The notes under the pieces were generated by a model that saw only the letters and a list, made by a program, of their open reading frames with translations, did not search any database and was not told the origin of the DNA. Of a stretch of 60,381 nucleotides of DNA, positions 34,075 to 42,142 are shown piece after piece. The stretch comes from an uncultured Bacteroidales bacterium (GTDB taxonomy: Bacteria; Bacteroidota; Bacteroidia; Bacteroidales; P3), in contig CAJUFX010000010.1 of the NCBI GenBank assembly GCA_910586395.1, positions 33,819 to 94,199 on the forward strand, read 5' to 3'. Each line of letters begins with the position of its first letter. The stretch's first letter is position 1. The position numbers and the translations under genes were made by a program.

Positions 34075-34794
34075 ATGAAAACGCTGAAAAACATCCTGTT
34101 GGCTTTTGCGGTAGCGGGCCTGTCGGCCGGTTGCTCCGACAACGGCAACCGCATCACTAAAACCTATGGGTTGACGGATTTCGACGCCTTGAATGTTTCC
34201 CATGCTTTCGAGGTGGAGGTAATGCCGTCGGACAAGGAATCGGTGGAATTGGTGGTCTCTTCCAAACTGGAGAAATATCTGGTGGTGGAGAAAAAAGGTT
34301 CCACCTTGTATATCGGCATGAAAAACAGTTATAACTTTCGTTGGTTCGATATAAATCCTTGCCTGAAGGCTTATGTCTCCCTTAAAGACCTGCGGCAGGT
34401 AACGGCTTCCGGGGCTTCGGAGGTGGATTTGGCAGCCGCTTACGACGCCGTGGGTCAAAATCTGGATATAGAACTTTCGGGTGCTTCTTCGTTCGATGGC
34501 CGGGTGTTGAATGTCGGTAAGCTGACCGTCGGTGTCTCGGGTGCTTCGGATTTGGATATGAACGGCAACGGCAACGCCATGCTGTTGGAGGTTTCAGGGG
34601 CTTCGCATGGCGATTTGGACGAGTTCGTGGTCAAGGATTTTGAAGGCGAGGTCTCGGGGGCTTCCAATGTGGACCTGTATGTAACGGAAACATTTTCGGG
34701 CAGCGCTTCGGGGGCTTCCAATATAGAGGTGGAAGGCCGTCCGCAGGTTCTTAAAGCCGAGGAAAGCGGCGCTTCGCATATACGGTTCAAATAA
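34075..34794 (+). CDS. GIN-domain (DUF2807) lipoprotein
   Basis: 239 residues. Lipobox LSAGC (Cys20). 'LTDFDALNVSHAFEVEVMPS' starts the head GIN domain, a right-handed beta-helix in which turns repeat as SGAS (VTASGASEVDL, ELSGASSFDG, GVSGASDLDM and so on, about seven times). These are surface or periplasmic proteins, proposed to act as adhesins or chaperones. Followed 8 bases later by an exported hydrolase, probably co-transcribed. Confidence 0.85.
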   Translation: MKTLKNILLAFAVAGLSAGCSDNGNRITKTYGLTDFDALNVSHAFEVEVMPSDKESVELVVSSKLEKYLVVEKKGSTLYIGMKNSYNFRWFDINPCLKAYVSLKDLRQVTASGASEVDLAAAYDAVGQNLDIELSGASSFDGRVLNVGKLTVGVSGASDLDMNGNGNAMLLEVSGASHGDLDEFVVKDFEGEVSGASNVDLYVTETFSGSASGASNIEVEGRPQVLKAEESGASHIRFK

Positions 34795-34802
34795 TATATT
34801 GT

Positions 34803-36209
34803 ATGATATTGCTGAGAATCAAGAATGTATTGCTGCCGATGGCGGTCATGGCGGCTTTCATATCCGTGGCGTGCGGGAACGTGCGGGCGCAGACGGTGGA
34901 TTCATGGCACGGCAAACTATCCGTCGGACCTACGGAACTGACCGTGGTGTTCCATTTCTCTACGGATGCCGCCGGTCAGCTGCAGTGTACGATGGACAGT
35001 CCAGACCAAAATGTCAAAGGCATTCCGGCCCAAGTGGCCTATCTCTCGGCCGATTCCATGTCCGTCCGTGTACCGGCCATCGGTGCTTCTTTCGCCGGCC
35101 GCATCGAGGGCGGAAACGTAACGGGTACTTTCTTGCAAAACGGGTATGCCTTTTCGCTCGTCATGGCGCGTGGCGCGCTGGAAATCAACCGTCCGCAGAC
35201 GCCTAAGGCCCCGTTTCCCTACCCAACGGAAGAGGTGGTGTTTGTCGCGTCGGACGGGGTCAGGTTGTCGGGAACATTGACCATGCCGGCTACGGTTCAG
35301 ACGGGTACGGTTCAGACGGCTACGGCCGTAAATCAGACGCCGGTCGTGCTGATGGTCAGCGGCAGCGGCCAGCAAGACCGGGACGAGACCTTGTTCGACC
35401 ACAAGCCGTTTATGGTAATAGCCGATTTTCTGGCGCGTAACGGCATAGCCTCTTTACGGTATGACGACAGAGGCGCGGGACGGTCGGAGCGGGGCACGGT
35501 CAATATGACCTTACAAAGTAACAAGGCCGATGCGGCAGCGGGATTGGCCTATCTGCGCTCAACCGGACAATTCGGCAAAATCGGTGTCCTCGGACATAGT
35601 GAAGGCGGTCGGATCGCCGCGATGTTGGCCGCGGAAGGCGCGGCGGATTTTATCGTCAGCTTGGCGGGACCCGGCGTAAGCGGCAAGCGGATATTGGTGG
35701 AGCAAAACCGGAAAGGGCTGAGCGGGACGGGCTTTCCCGACACCGTCGTGTCGGCATACTGCAACGCCATGGCGCGGCTTATAGACTTGAAAATCCAGGG
35801 AACATCCTCTATCGCTATGGATAAACTCTTGGCGGATGCCGGGGCGGAAAACCTGCCCGAATCTCTGAAAACAAACTTTCAGGCTTTGCCGAAAGCGTTG
35901 GAAAACAGCTGGATGATCAGCTTTATTCAAGATGATCCGGCTATGGATTTACAGAAAATCCACGCCCCGGTCATGGCCTTGTTCGGCGAAAAAGATATCC
36001 AAGTGCCGGCCATGATGAACAAGGAGGCGATGCAAAGCCATCTGCCGGCGTCGCCGGGGAATCTGCTGAAAATTTATCCGGGTCTCAACCATCTGTTCCA
36101 ACATGCCGAGACCGGTATGCCGGCGGAATACAACACCATCGAGGAAACCATCTCCCCGGAAGTTTTGCGCGATATGGCAGACTGGATTAAGGGAAACGCT
36201 GGCGGATGA
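34803..36209 (+). CDS. Exported alpha/beta hydrolase
   Basis: 468 residues. A signal segment ends near VRAQT; a lipobox-like SVAC makes lipidation possible. An N-terminal beta domain (~31-135) precedes the hydrolase fold: VVLMVSGSGQQDRDE oxyanion loop, nucleophile Ser in VLGHSEGGRIA, Asp in LFGEKDIQV and His in GLNHLFQ. This is the layout of Bacteroidota esterase/peptidase-like hydrolases with an N-terminal accessory domain. Substrate unknown. A short Thr/Val repeat (TVQTGTVQTATA) occurs at ~160. Confidence 0.85.
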   Translation: MILLRIKNVLLPMAVMAAFISVACGNVRAQTVDSWHGKLSVGPTELTVVFHFSTDAAGQLQCTMDSPDQNVKGIPAQVAYLSADSMSVRVPAIGASFAGRIEGGNVTGTFLQNGYAFSLVMARGALEINRPQTPKAPFPYPTEEVVFVASDGVRLSGTLTMPATVQTGTVQTATAVNQTPVVLMVSGSGQQDRDETLFDHKPFMVIADFLARNGIASLRYDDRGAGRSERGTVNMTLQSNKADAAAGLAYLRSTGQFGKIGVLGHSEGGRIAAMLAAEGAADFIVSLAGPGVSGKRILVEQNRKGLSGTGFPDTVVSAYCNAMARLIDLKIQGTSSIAMDKLLADAGAENLPESLKTNFQALPKALENSWMISFIQDDPAMDLQKIHAPVMALFGEKDIQVPAMMNKEAMQSHLPASPGNLLKIYPGLNHLFQHAETGMPAEYNTIEETISPEVLRDMADWIKGNAGG

Positions 36210-36240
36210 AAATTGTCAGTTACAAAAATGTAATAGAAAA

Positions 36241-36271
36241 TTTGCAGTTTCAAAAAAAATATCTATCTTTG
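36241..36271 (+). promoter_or_regulatory. tRNA-Asp promoter
   Basis: TTTG (36241-36244), 19 bases, TATCTTTG (36264-36271), about 50 bases before the tRNA. Confidence 0.8.
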
Positions 36272-36323
36272 CAACCTCTTTCCGGCTAACACTTGCTTGC
36301 AAGTTTGCCGAAAAGGAAGGAGA

Positions 36324-36400
36324 GGTCCGGTAGTTCAGTTGGTTAGAATACATGCCTGTCACGCATGGGGTCGCGAGTTCGAGTCTCGTCCGGACCGCCA
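36324..36400 (+). tRNA. tRNA-Asp (anticodon GTC), CCA encoded
   Basis: Acceptor ggtccgg/ccggacc, D arm gttcagttggttagaat, anticodon stem catgc/gcatg with loop ctgtcac (GTC), T arm gcgag-ttcgagt-ctcgt, discriminator G and encoded CCA at 36398-36400. Confidence 0.97.
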
Positions 36401-36404
36401 ACAC

Positions 36405-36428
36405 AAGGAGATGCGAGTCTCCTTTTTT
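36405..36428 (+). terminator. Intrinsic terminator after tRNA-Asp
   Basis: aaggaga-tgcga-gtctcctttttt: short stem with T run directly behind the tRNA. Confidence 0.8.
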
Positions 36429-36545
36429 CATTTATAATCAAAGCCTTGACATCAGAAAGGCCACGATAAAGGCCCCCTTTGTGTTTAAAAAAAACTTTTG
36501 TGGAACGCTATTACACGCCACTTTAGGCGCGATTTAGTTTTTCGC

Positions 36546-36595
36546 GTGCTACAAAAATTTGGACACATTTTGCCGTGACAAAAAATTTGTAGCAC
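36546..36595. repeat. 10-bp inverted repeat between tRNA-Asp and arsP
   Basis: gtgctacaaa (36546-36555) and tttgtagcac (36586-36595), extended by A/T-rich flanks. The function is unclear; it could be a terminator-like structure for the incoming ars operon. Confidence 0.5.
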
Positions 36596-36681
36596 CTGAT
36601 TTTTCAGACTATTTTTAGTCCCGTTCCGCAACCACCCCTTATGCGTATGCGGTCCTTATGGTAGGGTCACACGAGGGTGAG

Positions 36682-38022
36682 TTAAAAAACGTTCCCGAAT
36701 ATGAAGCCGGATAGCGTGGCCATGATGATGACGAGGGCGACATAAACCAGGGTTTTCTTGGTGCCCAAGACGCCCCGGATGACCAGCATATTGGGGAGTG
36801 AGAGCGATGGTCCCGCCAACAGCAAGGCCAAGGCCGGGCCTTTGCCCATGCCGGAAGCCAGCAAGCCTTGGATAATGGGCACTTCCGTCAAAGTGGCGAA
36901 GTACATGAACGCCCCGGTAAAGCTGGCAAAGAAATTGGACAACAACGAATTGCCGCCAACAGCCCATTCAATCCAACTGTTAGGGATGATACCGGCGATG
37001 GCCGTATTGTCATGCGTCGAACCGAGTAGGAAACCGGCCGTCACCACACCGATGGCCAATAGCGGCATGATCTGTTTGGCGAATCCCCACGAGGCCAACG
37101 CCCATTCCCGGTTTTCCTCATCCCGTTTGTCAAACAGAAGTATGACGGAAAGGGCGGTAATCGCCACCATCATCGGCACCAGCGGAACCAACTTCGCTTG
37201 GTTGATGAACAGGTTGGCGAGAACAACTGAAACGGCCGTCGCCAACGCCCCGAGCGCCACCCACAGTACCCGCAGTTTCAATATCCTGACAAGCGACCAG
37301 CACAGCAGCAGCGACAAAACCCCGACGATATACCATTTATAGGTGAAGATGCCGTACCAAAGGCCGGTGTCGGAAGCCGCAGGAGCCCCCCAGTTCGCGA
37401 ACACAAGGATGAGAACCAGCGTGAAGAAATGGAACGAAGTCTGCCACATCGGACGTTTTTCGGGAGGCGGGACGATGTTCATCTGATCCTCTTTCTTGGC
37501 TTTCTCCTCCTTGCGGAAGATGAAAGACATCGCCAATCCGATGACCACCGAGAACAGCACGGCGCCGATGATCCGCGCCACGCCCATCTCAAAGCCCAGA
37601 ATCCGCGCCGTCAGGATAATTGACAGTATGCTGATGGCCGGCCCGGAATAGAGAAACGCGATGGCCGGTCCCAAGCCCGCACCGCGTTTGTAGATGCTGG
37701 TAAACAGCGGCAGAATTGTACACGAACATACGGCGAGGATGCCGCCCGAAACGGCCGCCACCGTATAGGAAAGCCATTTTTTGGCGTTCGCGCCGAAGTA
37801 TTTGAGCACAGAGCCTTGACTGACGAATACGGCGATGACGCCGGCGATGAAGAAGGCGGGCAGCAGGCATAGCACGACGTGTTCCCGCGCATACCATTTC
37901 GCAAGGTCAAGGGTCGCCTCTACGGCCGTTTGAAACCGTACACTGTCGAGCGGCAGGAAAAATACCGCCGCGAAGACCGCGATGATCCAAAACAGGATTT
38001 TCAATTCCTTTTTCGTGTCCAT
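36682..38022 (-). CDS. arsP: ArsP-type permease (DUF318 family)
   Basis: 446 residues, about ten helices in two repeats. GGILAVCSCTILPLFTSIYK and YSGPAISILS are DUF318 permease landmarks, mirrored later by YFATLTEVPIIQGLL and LAGPSLSLPN. ArsP exports trivalent methylated or aromatic arsenicals. The arsR, arsF, arsG and arsE neighbours support that role here. Related permeases may move other metals, so substrate is by context. Last gene of the operon, 11 bases after arsE. Confidence 0.82.
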   Translation of the reverse strand: MDTKKELKILFWIIAVFAAVFFLPLDSVRFQTAVEATLDLAKWYAREHVVLCLLPAFFIAGVIAVFVSQGSVLKYFGANAKKWLSYTVAAVSGGILAVCSCTILPLFTSIYKRGAGLGPAIAFLYSGPAISILSIILTARILGFEMGVARIIGAVLFSVVIGLAMSFIFRKEEKAKKEDQMNIVPPPEKRPMWQTSFHFFTLVLILVFANWGAPAASDTGLWYGIFTYKWYIVGVLSLLLCWSLVRILKLRVLWVALGALATAVSVVLANLFINQAKLVPLVPMMVAITALSVILLFDKRDEENREWALASWGFAKQIMPLLAIGVVTAGFLLGSTHDNTAIAGIIPNSWIEWAVGGNSLLSNFFASFTGAFMYFATLTEVPIIQGLLASGMGKGPALALLLAGPSLSLPNMLVIRGVLGTKKTLVYVALVIIMATLSGFIFGNVF

Positions 38023-38033
38023 AATAAGGTGTC

Positions 38034-38537
38034 TTAAATGCCAAGAATCTGTTTTATCTCACTTTCGGACGGCACATGTCCTTTTATCTTCACAGCCCCG
38101 TCCACGACCACCGCAGGGGTTGCCATAATATTGTAACTCATGATTTCCACAATGTCCTCGACTTTCGTGAGCTTGACATCGAGATGGTGCGCTTGGATCA
38201 CTTTCTCAAAAGCCTGATAGGTTGATTGGCATTTGGCACAGCCGGGTCCCAGTATTTTGATTTCCTTTATGGTCGCTGTGGTCGCTTGGGTTGCAGTGGC
38301 CGCGGTGGTCGCTTGGGTTGCTGTGGTCGCTTGGGTTGCTGTGTCTGCAGGGGTCGTTTGGGTCGCTGTGGTCGCTTGGGTTGCTGTGTCTGTAGCCGGC
38401 TTGTCTTCGCAACGACAAGTGGCCGCCGGTTTTTCGACCTCTTCAATGATCAGCTTGTCACCGCATGCGCAGGCATAGGACTTCGGCGAGAATAGCGAGG
38501 CCCAAAATCCTTTTTTGTTTTCTTTCTTATTTTCCAT
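38034..38537 (-). CDS. arsE: Thioredoxin-like small protein of the ars operon (ArsE candidate)
   Basis: 167 residues from ATG 38537 (MENKKENKKGFWASLFSPKS). The N-terminus has two Cys pairs (CACGDK, CRC), then a Thr/Ala/Gln repeat (ATQATT units, ~58-95), then a redox-active-disulfide-2 domain with ILGPGCAKCQSTYQAFEKVI (CxxC) and the cis-Pro MATPAVVVDG. It fits the thioredoxin-like ArsE described with ArsF and ArsG in Bacteroides arsenic operons. The repeat linker is DNA-repetitive (18-base units) and may vary in length. Confidence 0.7.
   Translation of the reverse strand: MENKKENKKGFWASLFSPKSYACACGDKLIIEEVEKPAATCRCEDKPATDTATQATTATQTTPADTATQATTATQATTAATATQATTATIKEIKILGPGCAKCQSTYQAFEKVIQAHHLDVKLTKVEDIVEIMSYNIMATPAVVVDGAVKIKGHVPSESEIKQILGI
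38271..38396 (-). repeat. 18-bp minisatellite inside arsE
   Basis: Repeats of gtggtcgcttgggttgct (plus strand) encode ATQATT on the minus strand; about five copies, some diverged. Confidence 0.85.
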
Positions 38538-38548
38538 TTTCTTGCTTT

Positions 38549-39256
38549 TTACAAATACATAATCACACAATAATATGCACCGATGGCTGTAAACAGGATG
38601 CCGACCATCCGGTTCAGCCATTTTTGAATGGTCTGCATCTTGCCGTAGAAACTTCCGATATGCTGTACGCTGAATGCCAATATCCAAGCCACAATCAAGA
38701 CCGGCAAGGCGGTAGCGACGGCAAAAAGTATCGGTAACAAATAGCCGGCGGTCGCGGTGGCCGACATCGGTATCAACATGCCGAAATAAAACACACCGCT
38801 TGTGGGACAGAATGACATCGCGAACAGCATGCCGAGCAATAAGGCACCCCAACCGCCCCTGCGGGCCAGTCCTTCGCCGTGGCCTTTGAAACCGAAAGCG
38901 GGCAGTTTGAGTCTGTTGCCGAACAATATGAACAGGCCTACCAGCACCAAGGCCGGCCCGAGAATCAGCTCGCCGTATTGACCGATAAACTTTTGGATAC
39001 CGAACAGGCTTGACCCTTCTTTCAATATCAAAATCAACACGATACCCAATACCGTATAGGCGACGACGCGGCCAAGCGTATATAGGAGGCCGTTCCGGAA
39101 AATCCGGCGGCGGTTTTCAATGTCTTTGCCGATATACCCGATGGCGGCAATGTTCGTGGCCAGCGGGCAGGGCGAAACGGCCGTCAGCAATCCCAAAAGG
39201 AAGGCTGTCAAAGCCGGCGTCGTGCTGCTGTCCAACAAGGTCTGTAACCATTCCAT
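38549..39256 (-). CDS. arsG: ArsG-family arsenical efflux permease (CcdA-like)
   Basis: 235 residues with six to seven helices. LTAVSPCPLATNIAAIGYIG and AMSFCPTSGVFYFGML carry the paired Cys-Pro motifs of the CcdA/LysE-like fold. Lying between ArsF and ArsE in an ArsR-led operon, it fits ArsG, an exporter of trivalent aromatic arsenicals. A plain CcdA electron carrier is the alternative. Confidence 0.78.
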   Translation of the reverse strand: MEWLQTLLDSSTTPALTAFLLGLLTAVSPCPLATNIAAIGYIGKDIENRRRIFRNGLLYTLGRVVAYTVLGIVLILILKEGSSLFGIQKFIGQYGELILGPALVLVGLFILFGNRLKLPAFGFKGHGEGLARRGGWGALLLGMLFAMSFCPTSGVFYFGMLIPMSATATAGYLLPILFAVATALPVLIVAWILAFSVQHIGSFYGKMQTIQKWLNRMVGILFTAIGAYYCVIMYL

Positions 39257-39261
39257 ATCGT

Positions 39262-39693
39262 CTATTTAAGAAGTTTCGTAATTTTTCCGGTCAATTCTTG
39301 CTTGAAGGTATCCTGTGCCGTGCGTGCGTTTTTGAAGGCGTATTCGGTCAGATTCTCGTGGGATTCCTTACCGTCTTTCCATTGGCAGACAAGCAGGGAA
39401 GACCAAGAGACCTCATATTTATCCGCGATTTTTTCATTCTCCGGTTGGGAGATGTCAAGCGATTTGAAAACGACCGTCCCGTTTTCCAATTCATCGGCAA
39501 ATTGTGTCTCTACCGCTTCTTTCGCCTGCTTTTCTATCGCGATACAGGTGGCGCAACGTTGTTTCCCGTGAAAATACAAGACTTCCACGCGGTCTTTGGG
39601 CAAAGTATTCTCTGCCGTTTCGTTTTCTTGGGGGCTGTTGCCGCAGGCGAACATGCCGAGGCACAAGGCCATCGTTAAAATTGCTTTTTTCAT
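39262..39693 (-). CDS. arsF: ArsF-family thioredoxin-like lipoprotein
   Basis: 143 residues from ATG 39693. Lipobox MFACG (lipid Cys ~17), then VEVLYFHGKQRCATCIAIEK, a CxxC thioredoxin-like site. ArsF has been assigned to reduction of nitro-aromatic arsenicals together with ArsE. Five bases before arsG. As a lipoprotein it would act in the periplasm. The name rests on operon context and my recall of the Bacteroides operon. Confidence 0.7.
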   Translation of the reverse strand: MKKAILTMALCLGMFACGNSPQENETAENTLPKDRVEVLYFHGKQRCATCIAIEKQAKEAVETQFADELENGTVVFKSLDISQPENEKIADKYEVSWSSLLVCQWKDGKESHENLTEYAFKNARTAQDTFKQELTGKITKLLK

Positions 39694-39704
39694 GATATTT
39701 GTTT

Positions 39705-39738
39705 TTCGGCGAATTACGAACATTCCCGTTAAGCCAAA
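39705..39738 (-). promoter_or_regulatory. arsF promoter with predicted ArsR operator
   Basis: Minus strand: TTTG (39735-39738), 18 bases, TAATTCGC (39709-39716). The 16-mer ttcggcgaattacgaa (39705-39720) covers the -7 box and shares 12/16 bases with the one at the arsR promoter, including TTCG-N8-CGAA ends. Confidence 0.5.
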
Positions 39739-39842
39739 GTCCATGCAAGGTGATTGACATGAAGCTTGCTTCAATGTCCGAGTCGCAGCCGGACTTCATT
39801 GAAAATAAGCGAGCCTTACCAAGGAACATTGATTAAAAAATG

Positions 39843-40172
39843 TTACTTGCCGCCACATTTTCCTTTTTTGTCCGCATATTGGTTGAAGAATCCGGCGAAA
39901 AGCATGGAAGCGATTTTCCAATTTTCGCGATTGATACAATATTTTACTTTGGGAGCCTCTACTTCGCCTTGTATCAAGCCGGCTTCCTTTAACTCTTTCA
40001 AATGCTGGGACACCGTCGCTTTGGCAATGGGCAATACCTCATGGATATTGCCGAAGAAGCAACTGTTTTGTTGAGCCAGAAAATCCAGAATCGCCATTCT
40101 GGCCGGATGCCCCATCGCCTTGGCGAAACGGGCTATTTGTTCCTGTTTGTCTGTATATTCTTTGTTTTCCAT
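39843..40172 (-). CDS. arsR: ArsR/SmtB family arsenic-responsive repressor
   Basis: 109 residues. Winged helix with FAKAMGHPARMAILDFL, the recognition helix LPIAKATVSQHLKELKEAG and wing EVEAPKVKYCINREN. The Cys that sense arsenite are probably Cys38 (QQNSCFFG) and others such as the C-terminal KCGG; the classic ELCVCDL is absent. It should repress the operon from two operators (39705-39720 and 40209-40224). A 149-base gap with its own promoter separates it from arsF. Confidence 0.9.
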   Translation of the reverse strand: MENKEYTDKQEQIARFAKAMGHPARMAILDFLAQQNSCFFGNIHEVLPIAKATVSQHLKELKEAGLIQGEVEAPKVKYCINRENWKIASMLFAGFFNQYADKKGKCGGK

Positions 40173-40208
40173 TTGGATGCCTCGGTACTTGTTGTTTGTT
40201 GTTTGTTG

Positions 40209-40244
40209 TTCGCAAAACTACGAATAAATTTTGACATGGGCAAA
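40209..40244 (-). promoter_or_regulatory. arsR promoter with predicted operator
   Basis: Minus strand: TTTG (40241-40244), 20 bases, TAGTTTTG (40213-40220). The dyad ttcgcaaaactacgaa (40209-40224) overlaps the -7 box. Confidence 0.6.
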
Positions 40245-40322
40245 TGGAAGCGGTTTTGGCGTTTTGTCGTTTTGGCGATGGGGCGTAGGAGTGATAGTGG
40301 GCGGGCGGGGTAAGGCGGGGGG

Positions 40323-40354
40323 GTTGCGATAAAGCGGGAAAAAGCGTAATTTTG
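40323..40354 (+). promoter_or_regulatory. Promoter upstream of the tandem repeats and metK
   Basis: GTTG (40323-40326), 20 bases, TAATTTTG (40347-40354). If used for metK, the leader is ~430 bases and includes the repeats. Confidence 0.45.
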
Positions 40355-40429
40355 TAACCGAGTGGAAAGATTTGGCTGCTTGCAACCACATTAAAAAAAG
40401 CTAAAATGCAACCGTTTTGATAAGCTGAG

Positions 40430-40663
40430 AGCAGAGCCAAGCTTGCTTGTACGTATGCCGAGGCGAAAAATGGTGCTTTGAAAAAGAACGTTTTGATTCA
40501 GCCAAACGGGCAGAGCCGAGCTTGCTCGAGCTATGCCGTGGCGCAAAAACGTGCCTTGCAAAGGAACGTTTTGATTCAGCCAATCGGGCAGAGCCAAGTT
40601 TGCTTGGGCTATGCCGTGGCGCAAAATCGAGCCTCGAAGAGGGACGTTTTTGATAAGTCGGAT
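40430..40663 (+). repeat. Three tandem 78-bp repeats
   Basis: Units start near 40430, 40508 and 40586. Each has gcagagcc-a/g-ag-ttgct, a pair of short palindromes, tatgccg-t/a-ggcg, then ggaacgttttgattcagcc. An inverted single copy is at 33845-33917. The unit is too long and continuous for CRISPR (no spacers). Confidence 0.9.
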
Positions 40664-40788
40664 CCATCGTGAGGCGGTGGAGCGTAACAAACGGCGGTCT
40701 TGAACCTACGTCTTAGGCTTTTGCTGTAAACAGACGGCTTTCCCCATATACATTTTTTATTAACGACTAAATTAAAAGGAGTTACGTT

Positions 40789-42039
40789 ATGGGATTTTTA
40801 TTCACCTCGGAATCCGTCTCGTCGGGTCACCCCGATAAAGTGGCGGATTTGATTTCAGATGCTTTGTTGGACGAATTTCTGCGCCGCGACCCGGAGTCGA
40901 AGGTGGCTTGCGAGACCTTGGTCACGACGGGCCTGGTGGTCTGCGCCGGCGAAGTGAAGACGACGGGTTATGTCGATATTCAGGAATGCGCGCGGCAGAC
41001 GATTCTGGACATCGGTTATACAAAAGGCGAGTACCGTTTCGACGGGGCTTCCTGCGGCCTGATGTCGGCCATTCACAGCCAGTCGCCCGATATCAACCGC
41101 GGCGTGGAGCGCAAAAAGGCTGAAGACCAGGGCGCCGGTGACCAGGGCATGATGTTCGGTTACGCCTGTCGCGAGATGGACAATTTGATGCCGATGCCGA
41201 TTGAGTTGGCGCACATTCTGTTGCAGGAACTGGAGGGCATCCGTAAGGAAGGCAAGCAGATGACTTACCTGCGGCCCGACGCCAAGAGTCAGGTGACGGT
41301 GCGTTACGACGATGCCGGCAAGCCCGAAGCCATCGACACGATTGTGATTTCGACCCAGCACGATGAGTTCGACACCGAGAAGAAAATGCTGGCGCGGATA
41401 ACCGATGACATCCGGAATATCTTGCTGCCGCGCGTGCTGAAGACCTTGCCGAAACGCGTTCAGAAACTGTTCGATAAGAAGTATAAATTATACGTAAATC
41501 CGACGGGCAAGTTCGTGATCGGCGGGCCGCACGGCGACACGGGGCTGACCGGCCGCAAGATTATTGTGGATACCTACGGCGGCCGGGCGGCGCACGGCGG
41601 CGGCGCGTTTTCGGGCAAGGATTCTTCCAAGGTCGATCGTTCGGCGGCCTACGCGATGCGGCACGTGGCCAAGAACCTCGTGGGCGCGGGCGTCTGCGAC
41701 GAGGTGTTGGTGCAGGTGGCCTATGCCATCGGCGTGGCCAATCCCGTGGGGCTGTACGTCAATACTTACGGTACGGCGCATGTCGGGCTGAGCGACGGCG
41801 AGATTGCGGAGAAGATTTTGGCGTCCGTGGATTTGCGGCCCTACGCGATTGTGGAACGGTTCGGCCTGAAGAATCCGATTTTCAAGCCGACGGCCTCCTA
41901 CGGCCATTTCGGCCGCGACCCGTATGAAAAAACCGTGACCTGCTATGATGCCGACGGCAAGCCCTACAAAAAGAAAGTGGGCTTTTTCGGTTGGGAGAAA
42001 CTGGATTTGGTGCCGGTGTTCAAGAAGTTGTTTTTCTAA
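40789..42039 (+). CDS. metK: S-adenosylmethionine synthetase
   Basis: 416 residues. SESVSSGHPDKVADLISDAL, GAGDQGMMFGYAC, GGPHGDTGLTGRKIIVDTYG and GGGAFSGKDSSKVDRSAAY are all intact. It makes SAM from methionine and ATP. The length exceeds the ~385 of E. coli because of an insertion near 135-260, as usual for this phylum. SAM is the cofactor for the Mod methyltransferase downstream, though no link is implied. Confidence 0.97.
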   Translation: MGFLFTSESVSSGHPDKVADLISDALLDEFLRRDPESKVACETLVTTGLVVCAGEVKTTGYVDIQECARQTILDIGYTKGEYRFDGASCGLMSAIHSQSPDINRGVERKKAEDQGAGDQGMMFGYACREMDNLMPMPIELAHILLQELEGIRKEGKQMTYLRPDAKSQVTVRYDDAGKPEAIDTIVISTQHDEFDTEKKMLARITDDIRNILLPRVLKTLPKRVQKLFDKKYKLYVNPTGKFVIGGPHGDTGLTGRKIIVDTYGGRAAHGGGAFSGKDSSKVDRSAAYAMRHVAKNLVGAGVCDEVLVQVAYAIGVANPVGLYVNTYGTAHVGLSDGEIAEKILASVDLRPYAIVERFGLKNPIFKPTASYGHFGRDPYEKTVTCYDADGKPYKKKVGFFGWEKLDLVPVFKKLFF

Positions 42040-42142
42040 ACGCGGATGACGTGGGTGGGCCTGACTTGACCCGACAGGATAGGGTTGGATCGCTTGTGTC
42101 CGGCAGATATTTGAGAATGCGTATTTTGTAAATTTGAAGAGC

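Larger units (their letters stand above)
40173..40788. other. Non-coding interval between arsR and metK
   Basis: 616 bases. Contains the arsR promoter, a metK-side promoter, three tandem 78-base repeats (40430-40663), and the metK leader with aaaaggagttacgtt before ATG. Short ORFs over the repeats on both strands are by-products of the 26-codon period. Confidence 0.75.

Noticed and set aside
36324..36400. tRNA-Asp as attachment site of an integrated island
   Set aside because: No integrase in the window and no second copy of the tRNA 3' end seen; the defence genes start 7.5 kb away.
40430..40663. CRISPR array
   Set aside because: Units are 78 bases, contiguous and without unique spacers; no cas genes nearby.
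40391..40690. ORFs with a 26-residue repeat over the 78-bp tandem repeats
   Set aside because: 78 is a multiple of three, so repeats stay in frame on both strands by arithmetic; no start signals or known domain.
40355..40788. SAM riboswitch before metK
   Set aside because: I could not trace a pseudoknot or known SAM-binding core in the leader; the space is taken by repeats.
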